The position numbers were made by a program, and so were the translations under genes. From Megamonas sp. UBA1796 (GTDB taxonomy: Bacteria; Bacillota; Negativicutes; Selenomonadales; Selenomonadaceae), in assembly GCA_002319795.1 (NCBI GenBank), contig DCFU01000008.1, positions 1 to 32,076 of the forward strand: 32,076 bases of DNA. The letters are read 5' to 3'. Numbering within the stretch: position 1 is the stretch's first letter; every line of letters begins with the position of its first letter. Below are positions 1 to 8,414 of this stretch, one piece after another. The notes under the pieces were generated by a model. The model saw only the letters and a program-made list of their open reading frames with translations, made no database searches and had not been told where the DNA came from.

Positions 1-7
1 CCTCTAA

Positions 8-541
8 ACCGAGAAGGCCGCAATAGCAACGGTTTCCATCCAATTAACTCCTTCTGTGATTGCCGGTCTGGTCATGGCCGCCGTAATATCTGCTACTCTT
101 TCAGCAGGTTCCGGTGATCTTCTAGGCGCTGCTACAGTATTTACAAAAGATATTTGGCAGCAATACGTTCAAAAGGGTATGACCGATCAAGAACTGGTAA
201 AATTTAGCAAAATAACCGTTTTGGTTTTTGGCATATTGGCAATTGGAATTTCTCTGTGCAGTAAAGAAATAATTCCCATGCTGGTTTTTGCTTTTACTAT
301 GCGCTCAACCGGACCTTTTGCAGCTTTTATTTTAGGACTATCTTGGAAAAAAGCTACCCCTTACGCAGGAATATGGTCAATCGTATTGGGCACAGCAGCA
401 GGACTATATTGGCAATATATTAATGAACCATACGGTATTATGGCAATTATTTTTGGGGCTGTAGTAAGCTGTGCTGTCTTTATCATTGTTGTCTGGATAG
501 AAAAATTGCTGCACCATAATCCCGCACCACCTGCCTTGTAA
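8..541 (+). CDS. Sodium:solute symporter (SSS family), C-terminal part only
   Basis: This is the C-terminal part of a Na+-coupled solute symporter of the inner membrane. The reading frame shows an SSS-type helix ending in SATLSAGSGDLLGAATVF, which corresponds to the family's conserved MSTADS..L segment. A cytoplasmic loop (TKDIWQQYVQ) follows, then four hydrophobic helices and a short polar tail. Substrate cannot be told from this part. The family is normally about 450-550 residues, so two thirds of the gene would lie left of the window. The frame is already symporter-like from base 8 (EKAAIATVSIQLTPSV), and an in-frame TAA sits at bases 5-7. The GTG at 56 has no Shine-Dalgarno and lies inside the conserved helix, so it is unlikely to be a real start. 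The copy may be interrupted by a nonsense or frameshift mutation at the window edge. Confidence 0.7.
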   Translation, partial: TEKAAIATVSIQLTPSVIAGLVMAAVISATLSAGSGDLLGAATVFTKDIWQQYVQKGMTDQELVKFSKITVLVFGILAIGISLCSKEIIPMLVFAFTMRSTGPFAAFILGLSWKKATPYAGIWSIVLGTAAGLYWQYINEPYGIMAIIFGAVVSCAVFIIVVWIEKLLHHNPAPPAL

Positions 542-608
542 CTTTTTTTATAAATGTGTATTAGAACTGTCCAATCGAGTAGGAAGTCATTGATTGATCG
601 ACCTCTCA

Positions 609-681
609 GTCGAATAGCCCATAGGAATTTTACCCGCAGGCTCTCACAGAACCGTATGTGAATCTCTCAATTCATATGCTA
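609..681 (-). mobile_element. Relic of a group II intron (internal RNA domain)
   Basis: Read on the minus strand, this stretch contains CATACGGTTCTGTGAGAG, then a G-rich stem and GGGCTATTCGAC. That combination resembles the conserved block just upstream of the maturase gene in bacterial group II introns. A small hairpin (GAATT and AATTC-like arms) precedes the CGGTTCTG element. No maturase coding sequence and no intron ends are present. The assignment is by remembered similarity and needs a covariance-model search. It would be a short decayed fragment between the symporter and dinB. Confidence 0.4.
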
Positions 682-704
682 CATGATTGCTTTAATAGGA
701 CAGC

Positions 705-738
705 AAGAGGCCACCCATTAGCAGGGCGGCCTCTTTTA
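705..738 (-). terminator. Hairpin just after dinB stop
   Basis: AAGAGGCCRCCC-type arms of 12 bases with a 7-base loop overlap the dinB stop codon. On the minus strand the single mismatch becomes a G-U pair, so the stem is complete. The run of U after it is poor on that strand and better on the plus strand (TTTTA). It may act in both directions, ending dinB and the symporter. Confidence 0.5.
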
Positions 739-1893
739 CTTGTCCTTTTTCTTCTTTGCGTTAAGGTGATTTATAATATCGTAACCGAAGCGCTTTTTTA
801 ATCCGTCAATGGCACTATACAGCTCTTCTTTTTTATGATTATCCTCAAAAAGCGATGCCTGCCCATAGATGTCGAAGCTGCTACCCGTGATTCCCAGCAA
901 ACGTATACCACTATGGACATGCAAGGCATGGAAAAGCTCCCGTGCCACCCCATAAATGTCCTCATCATAACAGGTTGCAGCAGATAAAGTACGGCTTCTG
1001 GTATAGGTAGTGAAGTCACCCAGCCGCACCTTCAGTTGTATCGTGCGTGCACAACAATTTACCCGGCGCAATCGCCAGCCAACCTTTTCCGCCAGTGCTA
1101 ACAGTGCAGCTTCTGCCTCCTCCTGTGTCACGATATCCTGCTCGAAGGTAACCTCGTTCCCAACAGACTGTGCTTCCCGTTCTGTTTCTACCAGGCGGTC
1201 ATCCCGTCCATTGGCAAGTTTCACCAACTGCCTTGAAAGCTTTTGTCCAAAATTTTTGCAAAGCTCTGCTTCACCTGCTTGGGCAACTTGCCCTATATTC
1301 TCATATCCCAGACGGTGAAGCCTTTCTTCTGTTTTACCGCCAACGCCCCAAAGACGGCTTATAGGGAGCGGCCAAAGCACACGTTTTATTTCTCCGGAAG
1401 CAATAATCACCAGTCCATCCGGTTTCTCGAGATCCGATGCGAGCTTTGCCAGGAACTTGTTCGGCGCTATACCTACAGAAGCAATCAGCCCTGTTTGCAA
1501 ATAAATTTTCTTTTTTAATTTTTGCCCATATGCACGACAATTCTTCATGAGCTTTTCCATGCCGCTAATATCAAGGAAAGCTTCATCTATGGATAATGCC
1601 TCAACGGCAGGTGAGAAATCATGGAAGATGCCAAAAATCTGTTGGGAAACCTCTTGGTAATGTGCATGGTTGCCTGAAACAAATATCCCCTCGGGACAAC
1701 GACGCCGGGCGATTGCCATCGGCATAGCAGAATGTACGCCAAAGGCACGCGCTTCATAAGAGGCTGTCGCCACAACGCCGCGCACACTCTGGCCACCTAC
1801 AATCACAGGTTTGCCGCGATATTCCTCATGATCACGCTGCTCTACAGAAGCAAAAAAGGCATCCATATCAACATGCATAATATAACGTTCCAT
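736..1893 (-). CDS. dinB: DNA polymerase IV (Y-family translesion polymerase)
   Basis: This is a cytoplasmic Y-family polymerase that copies past damaged template bases. All family signatures are visible in the 385 residues. MHVDMDAFFASVEQ sits at the N-terminus with metal ligands near D9 and D11. YEARAFGVHSAMP is near residue 46, and SIDEAFLDISG near 101 holds the catalytic D103/E104 pair. SVGIAPNKFLAKLASD follows. A QASLF peptide at residues 345-349 is the expected beta-clamp binding motif, followed by a lysine-rich tail. The gene begins 13 bases after the stop of the upstream SNF2 helicase on the same strand, so the two are probably co-transcribed, which fits a DNA-repair role for both. 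No LexA-like box was recognised. Confidence 0.96.
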   Translation of the reverse strand: MERYIMHVDMDAFFASVEQRDHEEYRGKPVIVGGQSVRGVVATASYEARAFGVHSAMPMAIARRRCPEGIFVSGNHAHYQEVSQQIFGIFHDFSPAVEALSIDEAFLDISGMEKLMKNCRAYGQKLKKKIYLQTGLIASVGIAPNKFLAKLASDLEKPDGLVIIASGEIKRVLWPLPISRLWGVGGKTEERLHRLGYENIGQVAQAGEAELCKNFGQKLSRQLVKLANGRDDRLVETEREAQSVGNEVTFEQDIVTQEEAEAALLALAEKVGWRLRRVNCCARTIQLKVRLGDFTTYTRSRTLSAATCYDEDIYGVARELFHALHVHSGIRLLGITGSSFDIYGQASLFEDNHKKEELYSAIDGLKKRFGYDIINHLNAKKKKDK

Positions 1894-1906
1894 CTATTTT
1901 GCCTCT

Positions 1907-4900
1907 CTAATTCTTAAAAAGCTCGCTGATTTCATTCTCGCTGAGCTTTGATAGAAAGTTTTCACCTGACTTGACCATCTGGTCGATAAGGGCTTTTTTC
2001 TTTTCCTGCAGAGCAAAAATTTTTTCCTCAATGGTATTCTTTGTAATAAATTTCAATACTTGTACATTATTTTTCTGGCCGATACGATAGGCCCGATCCG
2101 TTGCCTGATCCTCTACAGCCGGATTCCACCAAGGATCATAGTGTATAACCATATCCGCGCCCGTAAGCGTAAGACCTGTTCCCCCTGCTCTCAATGAAAT
2201 AAGAAATACCGGCTGTTTGCCTGCATTGAATGCCTTCACCAATCGGATACGTTCCAGTGCCGGTGTCTGCCCATCAAGATATTCATAATCAATAGCAAGC
2301 TGCTCGAGCCGGACAGAAATATGCTGCAACATAGTCGTAAATTGCGAAAAAATAAGCAGCCGATGTCCACCCGACACCGCATCCTGTACAACCTCCTCCA
2401 GTAAATCGAGCTTGCCGGACCCCCCCTCATAATCCTGAAGAAAAAGGGACGGGTCGCAGGCAATCTGGCGGAGCCGTGTGAGTATTGCCAGAATTTTGAT
2501 GCGGCTGCCTTCAAAACCATGTGCCTTGAGCTCCGCCGCAAATTCTTTCTGGCCCTGCACAAAATATGCCGCATACACCTTTGCCTGTTTCGGCGTCATT
2601 TCGTTGAGCACGCGGCTTTCAACCTTATCGGGCAGCTCCTTGAGCACATCTTTTTTCATGCGTCGCAAAATAAAAGGTGCCACATGCCGATTCAGATTTT
2701 TCCGGGCATGCTCATCACTCGCCCGTACGATTGGTATTTCAAAGCGCTGTTTGAACAACTTATGCGATGCAAGATAACCGGGCATAAGGAAATCAAAGAT
2801 TGACCAAAGCTCGGTGAGAGTATTCTCTATAGGCGTCCCTGTAAGCGCAAAATAACCACCTGTCCTAAGACGTTTTACCGCCTTCGCATTCTGGGTTGTC
2901 GGATTCTTTATATGCTGTGCCTCATCCAAAAAGCAATACCGAAAAGTCTGTTTTTCATATAATGCAATATCGCGCTTCAACATATTATAGGTCGTCACAA
3001 TGATATCGTAACCAGTTACATCTGCAAGCGCCTCCTCGCGCTCCTGCTTCGTACCGGCAATGGCCCTGGCCCTGAGTTCCGGGGTAAAATGCGTAATTTC
3101 ATCAAGCCAGTTGTACATAAGAGATGTTGGTGCCACAACCAGTGTCGGTGGTGCCTTTTCATCACGATGTGCCAGCAGAAAAGCAATCACTTCCAGTGTC
3201 TTGCCCAGTCCCATATCATCAGCCAGAATACCCCCAAGCCCATAGGCAGCCAAGGTCGAAAGCCACGACAAGCCTGTAATCTGATAATCACGCAGTATCC
3301 CCTTCAAATGAGGAGGCACTTCCACATCGGCATCTGCCGGATTGCGGATGTCACGCACGATGGCTTTGAATTCCTTGCTGCGTTCCAGCCGCAGCCCCTC
3401 TTCCTCCCGTGCGAGTGAATCAATATACATGGCCTTGGAAAGAGGCATTTCTACAACATTGTCTGATGCTTTCCGTATGCCGGCACTTTCAACGAAATCT
3501 GCCAGCGCACCAAGCTGCTGTTCGCCAAGCGAGACAAAGGTTCCATCCTTCAAACGGTGGTAACGGCGCTTCAAGCGATAGGAACCTAAAATATCCAAGA
3601 GTTCTTCAATATTAAAGCTGTCATTGGCGAAGGAAACCTGCAGCAGCTTCTCATCACTTACATTTACCCCTGCCGTTACCTTTGTCATCATTTGTACAGG
3701 TTTTTTATGAAAAATTTCCGCATAATATACATCGGCAATTTCCGACAGTTCCGGTAAGGCCTCTGTAAGAAAATCATAGGTTTTTTCTTCATCCGGCTGG
3801 ATGAATCTGTCCTTGTCCTCCTCGAAATGATACTGTGTAAAATATCGCATTATCTGATGCTCTGTCTGCATATCGCGAATAAGAAGCTTGTTTTCCATAC
3901 TCTGTTCCGGTGCCTTTTCACGCACAGGATTAAACGATAACTCAGCATAACGGAACACCGGCCGCACGGCAATGCCATCCTTATAATAATCTATATAAAG
4001 CTCTGCCGTAAGCGGCATAATCTCAAAACGCTGCAAAAACGCAGGTGCTACACGGACCTTTGCCACCTTCTCAAATTCCGGCAAAATCATGCTGAAGAAA
4101 TGCCCCATTTGTCCAGCTTCTATTTTCAAATGATGCGAACTTCGAAAAGCTTCCGTCAAAGGGCGCAGCGTATGGGAAAAACTCTCCTTGACGCAATAAA
4201 TCATATCTTCCAACAAGACGTATCGGCAATCGGCATCCAGAACAGCCATGCCTTCGGTACGCAGCGAAATACGTCCTGCTCCGGCACGTTCCTCAACTTC
4301 AATTGAAAGCTCAGGATTTCCCTGTACAACATGTACACTGCGCTCCCGCAGCTCATCGACCACGAGATTAAAATGATCCTCTCCCATCATATCTAAAAAG
4401 CGGCGCAGGTTACCCGGTGAAAGTTTGAAACGTTTCTGCTCAAAAATATAACTAGAGGCTGCATATGACGAACGAAAATACAGGCTATACGAGAGCAGGC
4501 TTTCTTCATCCAGCCAGGCACTGCGCAGCAGCTCCCAGAGATTTTTAGATATTCCTGGTGCAAACCGCATAGTCTTCGTATCAACTACCAATCCTTTGCC
4601 GAAGGTCATAGTTCCACCATCACGCACTGTAAGAAGAAACTCACGCAAATTCCGCAATACATAAAGCCGTTCTGTACCGATGCGTACTTCCAGCCAGCAG
4701 GTTGATTTGCCGTATTCACGGCTCACACAAAGCTTTGGCTCCAAAAATAACGGCTCAGAGTCCGACTCCTGTCCATCTCTGGTAACAATATTTTCAAAAG
4801 CGGCAAAGAGCTTCATACCCGAACCGGCATGTTCATGACTTTCATTTGCATGCCGCTGCTCATTCTGAATCGCCTTAAGTGCTGCGACCACGTGCTTGCA

Positions 4901-5140
4901 TGCACCTGAATAAAGCGTAGCCGCCGGGCAGTCACAATAATAGTCGCGAACCGCACTGCAGTTTTCTGAAAGCTCCACTTCAACTTCATATAACGTACTG
5001 CCCTTGACCTTAGCTGTATACACCTTATCCTCGAACTGCTTCTTGCGCAATGCAAGCACAGCTCCATTCTCGTAGTAACGACAGCCGCGCGTATAGGCCG
5101 CATCGTTTGCTAACGAGCGAATTTCAATATCCTTGAGCAA
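1907..5140 (-). CDS. SWIM zinc-finger SNF2-family helicase/ATPase
   Basis: This is a DNA-dependent ATPase of the SNF2/RapA superfamily, thought to remodel protein-DNA complexes. The N-terminus carries a SWIM zinc-binding motif, C-D-C then C-K-H, at about residues 69-83. A long family-specific middle region follows. The helicase core then shows Walker A ADDMGLGKT near residue 640, DEAQHIKN near 740, and motif VI QATDRAYRIGQ near 1012. The start chosen is TTG at 5140, because a perfect AAGGAGGAAGG ends 7 bases before it. The longer frame from 5188 has no such site. The resulting 1077 residues fit the family. It is the first gene of an operon with dinB. Its promoter overlaps that of the divergent glycosyltransferase. 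Confidence 0.93.
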   Translation of the reverse strand: MLKDIEIRSLANDAAYTRGCRYYENGAVLALRKKQFEDKVYTAKVKGSTLYEVEVELSENCSAVRDYYCDCPAATLYSGACKHVVAALKAIQNEQRHANESHEHAGSGMKLFAAFENIVTRDGQESDSEPLFLEPKLCVSREYGKSTCWLEVRIGTERLYVLRNLREFLLTVRDGGTMTFGKGLVVDTKTMRFAPGISKNLWELLRSAWLDEESLLSYSLYFRSSYAASSYIFEQKRFKLSPGNLRRFLDMMGEDHFNLVVDELRERSVHVVQGNPELSIEVEERAGAGRISLRTEGMAVLDADCRYVLLEDMIYCVKESFSHTLRPLTEAFRSSHHLKIEAGQMGHFFSMILPEFEKVAKVRVAPAFLQRFEIMPLTAELYIDYYKDGIAVRPVFRYAELSFNPVREKAPEQSMENKLLIRDMQTEHQIMRYFTQYHFEEDKDRFIQPDEEKTYDFLTEALPELSEIADVYYAEIFHKKPVQMMTKVTAGVNVSDEKLLQVSFANDSFNIEELLDILGSYRLKRRYHRLKDGTFVSLGEQQLGALADFVESAGIRKASDNVVEMPLSKAMYIDSLAREEEGLRLERSKEFKAIVRDIRNPADADVEVPPHLKGILRDYQITGLSWLSTLAAYGLGGILADDMGLGKTLEVIAFLLAHRDEKAPPTLVVAPTSLMYNWLDEITHFTPELRARAIAGTKQEREEALADVTGYDIIVTTYNMLKRDIALYEKQTFRYCFLDEAQHIKNPTTQNAKAVKRLRTGGYFALTGTPIENTLTELWSIFDFLMPGYLASHKLFKQRFEIPIVRASDEHARKNLNRHVAPFILRRMKKDVLKELPDKVESRVLNEMTPKQAKVYAAYFVQGQKEFAAELKAHGFEGSRIKILAILTRLRQIACDPSLFLQDYEGGSGKLDLLEEVVQDAVSGGHRLLIFSQFTTMLQHISVRLEQLAIDYEYLDGQTPALERIRLVKAFNAGKQPVFLISLRAGGTGLTLTGADMVIHYDPWWNPAVEDQATDRAYRIGQKNNVQVLKFITKNTIEEKIFALQEKKKALIDQMVKSGENFLSKLSENEISELFKN

Positions 5141-5180
5141 GGCCCTTCCTCCTTCTGATAAACCAAAGACAAACATTCTT

Positions 5181-5209
5181 TTGCACATCTTTTTATATTA
5201 TGGTAAAAT
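5181..5209 (+). promoter_or_regulatory. Promoter for the heptosyltransferase-like gene
   Basis: TTGCAC and TAAAAT are separated by 17 bases, a good sigma-70/sigma-A match, about 90 bases upstream of the 5296 start. It overlaps the divergent promoter on the other strand. The region also holds a 10-bp dyad (TTTTTATATT at 5190-5199 and its complement at 5221-5230). Confidence 0.5.
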
Positions 5210-5222
5210 CATCGTGTCGCAA
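5195..5222 (-). promoter_or_regulatory. Promoter for the SNF2-dinB operon
   Basis: On the minus strand TTGCGA and TAATAT are separated by 16 bases and lie about 55 bases before the TTG start at 5140. The site faces and overlaps the plus-strand promoter, so the two transcription units may interfere with one another. Confidence 0.4.
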
Positions 5223-5295
5223 TATAAAAATCCGTATCTTTATATTGTACCATTTATTAATAATAGGGTAAATGCCTTTAGAAAGGCGATATAGC

Positions 5296-6366
5296 ATGCG
5301 CTTTGAAAATACTCGTTTTCTCATTATACGCCTAAGCTCGATAGGCGATGTACTCCATGCGACTACGGTTGCCCACAACCTAAGAGCTGCCTGTCCTGCA
5401 AGCCATATCACCTGGCTTGTGAGTCCGCCGGCCAGTGAGCTGCTGCGTTATAATCCAGATATCGATGAACTGCTGATCTGGGACCGCAGACGCTTCGATC
5501 ATGCTCTGGCAAATTTTCATTTGGCAGATGCTAAAAAAACCTTGGACGAACTGCGACATATTTTTGCTGTACGTACTTTTGATATCGTACTGGATATCCA
5601 ATGCCTTTTCCTTACCGGGCTTATCGCTCAACTCAGTCATACAAAACGTCGTATTGGAATATATGACCGTCATGAATTCAACCAATTATTTATGACCGAA
5701 CGCGGCCCCAGAATCACTGATCCGCACAAAATCCGGCATTATATGACTGTCCTTGCGCCTCTTGGTATTCATACACAAGATACCAGCCTGATTCTCAACC
5801 TGCCAAAAAATCTAATAGATTTTGCTGATTGTTTTTTTTCGAACCATAATATCAACGCACAACATCGCATTCTTATGATAAATATTCGCACAACCTGGCC
5901 AGACAAAAACTGGCCATTAGAAAATTTCATTGCTGTCTTAAACAATCTATCCGAAAAAATTCAAATCATTTTTTGCGGTACAGCGGAAGATCATCCCTAC
6001 ATCCAAAAAATCCGTACCAGCCTGGATCGGGACTCTGTATCAATTGCAGGAAAAACAAGTTTGCTGGAACTTGCCGCACTATTTAGAAAAGCAGATTTGC
6101 TGCTTACCGGAGATACCGGACCTCTTTATATTGCTGCCGCAGCCGGGATTCCCACACTGAGTCTCTGGGGCCCGACACATCCTGCTATTTATGGTCCTCT
6201 TACGGGGAAAAACACCTTTTTGGTAAGCCCTTATACCTGTATTGCCTGCTGCAAAACAAAATGCAGGTACAAAACCAATGCATGTATGAAAGCCATTACG
6301 CCAGAAATGGTAAAAAATATTCTGTACAAACTCCTGAACCTGCCTTCTGACGATATCTCCGCATAA
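5296..6366 (+). CDS. Glycosyltransferase family 9 (ADP-heptose:LPS heptosyltransferase-like)
   Basis: A GT-B fold glycosyltransferase of the heptosyltransferase family, acting at the cytoplasmic face of the inner membrane on LPS core or another surface glycan. The N-terminal domain starts with LIIRLSSIGDVLHATTVAHN, the family hallmark. The C-terminal nucleotide-sugar domain has GDTGPLYIAAAAGIPTLSLWGP near residues 272-292. A cluster of five cysteines follows (about residues 315-330), seen in some members. The start is placed at ATG 5296 (356 residues) because AGAAAGG precedes it at good distance. An upstream ATG at 5272 is possible. The gene is alone, and a terminator begins in its stop codon. 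Its presence indicates a diderm cell envelope. The exact sugar and acceptor cannot be told. Confidence 0.88.
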   Translation: MRFENTRFLIIRLSSIGDVLHATTVAHNLRAACPASHITWLVSPPASELLRYNPDIDELLIWDRRRFDHALANFHLADAKKTLDELRHIFAVRTFDIVLDIQCLFLTGLIAQLSHTKRRIGIYDRHEFNQLFMTERGPRITDPHKIRHYMTVLAPLGIHTQDTSLILNLPKNLIDFADCFFSNHNINAQHRILMINIRTTWPDKNWPLENFIAVLNNLSEKIQIIFCGTAEDHPYIQKIRTSLDRDSVSIAGKTSLLELAALFRKADLLLTGDTGPLYIAAAAGIPTLSLWGPTHPAIYGPLTGKNTFLVSPYTCIACCKTKCRYKTNACMKAITPEMVKNILYKLLNLPSDDISA

Positions 6367-6396
6367 AAAAGGATGCCTTTTCCGACATCCTTTTTT
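6365..6396. terminator. Bidirectional terminator between convergent genes
   Basis: AAAAAAGGATG and CATCCTTTTTT form an 11-bp stem with a 10-base loop. The A and T runs make it work for both the plus-strand glycosyltransferase and the minus-strand chemotaxis receptor. Confidence 0.85.
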
Positions 6397-6417
6397 GCTG
6401 CATTATCCTTTACACCT

Positions 6418-8214
6418 CTATACCTTAAATTTTGTTACAGCATTTTGCAATTTCTGTGCCATTTCCGACAGGGAGCGGCTGGCATTGGCTATTTCTCCCA
6501 TGGAAGCCGTCTGTTCCTCGGTAGCTGCGGAAACCGTTTCTGCCTCCGACGATACACTGCGGCTCATCGTATCGATTTTTTGCATAGCCGTACGGATTTG
6601 CTGCGAATTCTGTTCCAAGCCGCCGACAGCCTCTTCCATTTTTCTTGAATCTCCGGCAACCTGCGTTACCATAGAGGCAATGGAATGGAATGTCTTACCT
6701 GCACCCTGCACAGCAGCAGCACCTCCCTGTACCTTTGTCATGCCCTGCTGCATCGCATCTACGGCATGCTGCGATTCCTGCTGTATAGAACCGATAAGTT
6801 CGGCTATTTCACCCGCAGCTGCCTGTGACTGCTCCGCCAGCTTTCTGACTTCTTCCGCCACAACCGCAAACCCACGTCCATGCTCGCCGGCTCTCGCCGC
6901 TTCGATTGCGGCATTAAGTGCCAGCAGATTCGTCTGAGAAGCGATATGGGCAATCGTATCGACAATCGTACCAATCTGTTCCGACTGACGGCCGAGTCCA
7001 CCAATAACTTTGGCAGATGCCGATACAGAATCCTCGATAATCTTCATCTGCTCTACCGCCGAAGATATTTCTTCACTTCCCTGCACTGCCGCTTCATTTG
7101 TCGACGCTACCTTCTTCCCTGATTCTCGTATGCTTCCTATAAACACCCGCATATGTTCAGACAGCCCCGTCGATTGCTTACCGGCCTCCTCGACTGCCGT
7201 AAACTGTTCATTACAAGAGCCGGCTACCTTTACAACCGAGTTTGCTACCTGCTCACTGACCTGCGCCGATTGATCAGCGCTGGAAGTAAGCTCCTCAGAT
7301 GCGGCAGCCACATATTCCGCAGCCTCTACGATCTCATGCATAAGTTCACGCACACTCATATGCATCTTATGTAGCGCACGGCTCATAACTCCCATTTCAT
7401 CTGTCCTGCGGGATAATTCCTGCATCGTCATCGAATCCTTTACCTCACGGAAATCTCCATCAGACATTGCTTCCATTCTTGCAGTTACGAATTGTATCGG
7501 CGCAGCGAATCTTTTTCCCACATAGAACGCAAACGCACCTAACAAAAGCTGCAATACAACAATATAGGCTAAAATACGCAGGATATTGTTCCTGAGATTA
7601 CGACTCGCATTTTCTGCATATTCCGCTACATTTGTGTCAATTTCATCAATCCATACACCTGTACCTATAACCCATTGATATGGTGCAAAAGCAACCGTAT
7701 AATTCCGCTTTAGCAGAGGTTCCGTCTCATTCGGTTTAGGAAACATAAGATCCGTATACCCGCCGCCGTCCTTTTTTCCATTCTCCAGCATTTCCTTAAT
7801 GAAGTATTTGCCCGTAGGATCCACGGAATCAATCCGCGATTTTCCTTCCGTATCACGACCCAGAAGTACTACATTGACTCCATTGTAGGTGTCAATCCAA
7901 AAGTATCCTTTATTGTCATCATAACGAAGGTCCCGTACCAGATCTGCAGCCTCCTTCTTCGCCTGCTCCTCCGTAAGTATCCCAGCTTGTTGCTTTTTAT
8001 AACTCTTTTCGAGCAAGCTGACCGCAACCTGCGTTTCCATCTTCAATTTATCTTCAACATTCAATGTGAGTATTTGTCGATAACGCTCAATATCCTTCTG
8101 ATTTCCCTCAACTGTGTTGTAGATGAAGAACCCACCTACACAGGCAATCGTCATAACAGATACACCTAAAATAATAAAAATAAGCCGTGCTTTGATAGAA
8201 GAAATTTTAAACAT
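6418..8214 (-). CDS. Methyl-accepting chemotaxis protein with a Cache sensor
   Basis: A transmembrane chemoreceptor that passes ligand signals to CheA/CheW. In order, the 598 residues hold TM1 (about 10-33) and a periplasmic single-Cache type 2 domain (about 40-195) with YFWIDTYNGVNVVL and YTVAFAPYQWVIGTGVWIDE. TM2 (about 210-233), a HAMP domain (234-290) and a long coiled-coil signalling domain follow. The signalling tip reads IASQTNLLALNAAIEAARAG (about 424-443). Glutamine/glutamate-rich methylation helices flank the tip. The Cache type suggests small organic acids as ligands (inference). It is preceded by GGGGTGAT 7 bases before ATG and ends at a bidirectional terminator, so it is a single-gene unit. 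No chemotaxis or flagellar genes are nearby. Confidence 0.95.
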   Translation of the reverse strand: MFKISSIKARLIFIILGVSVMTIACVGGFFIYNTVEGNQKDIERYRQILTLNVEDKLKMETQVAVSLLEKSYKKQQAGILTEEQAKKEAADLVRDLRYDDNKGYFWIDTYNGVNVVLLGRDTEGKSRIDSVDPTGKYFIKEMLENGKKDGGGYTDLMFPKPNETEPLLKRNYTVAFAPYQWVIGTGVWIDEIDTNVAEYAENASRNLRNNILRILAYIVVLQLLLGAFAFYVGKRFAAPIQFVTARMEAMSDGDFREVKDSMTMQELSRRTDEMGVMSRALHKMHMSVRELMHEIVEAAEYVAAASEELTSSADQSAQVSEQVANSVVKVAGSCNEQFTAVEEAGKQSTGLSEHMRVFIGSIRESGKKVASTNEAAVQGSEEISSAVEQMKIIEDSVSASAKVIGGLGRQSEQIGTIVDTIAHIASQTNLLALNAAIEAARAGEHGRGFAVVAEEVRKLAEQSQAAAGEIAELIGSIQQESQHAVDAMQQGMTKVQGGAAAVQGAGKTFHSIASMVTQVAGDSRKMEEAVGGLEQNSQQIRTAMQKIDTMSRSVSSEAETVSAATEEQTASMGEIANASRSLSEMAQKLQNAVTKFKV

Positions 8215-8344
8215 TTGAACATCACCCCTGTTTGCTTATATCATCCTTGTTGAAAAATCTTCCCAATAGTACTATTTTGTATATTTTTATTATTCTATAT
8301 ATTTTATTATTCTCCTGCTAAAATTTCACAAATATTTCCATAAC

Positions 8345-8380
8345 AAAAAAAACAGGCAATCTGTCCAAGTGATTGCCTGT
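8345..8380 (-). terminator. Terminator of the DAK2-like gene
   Basis: A perfect 10-bp stem ACAGGCAATC/GATTGCCTGT with a 9-base loop is followed on the minus strand by TTTTTTT. It lies 35 bases past the stop of the DAK2-like gene and separates it from the chemoreceptor gene downstream. Confidence 0.85.
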
Positions 8381-8414
8381 CAAAACTACTAAAAACTACT
8401 AAAAACCACAAAAA

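Noticed and set aside
8384..8411. Three near-copies of AAAACTACT
   Set aside because: Too short and too few copies for a CRISPR or a functional tandem repeat; probably slippage next to the terminator.
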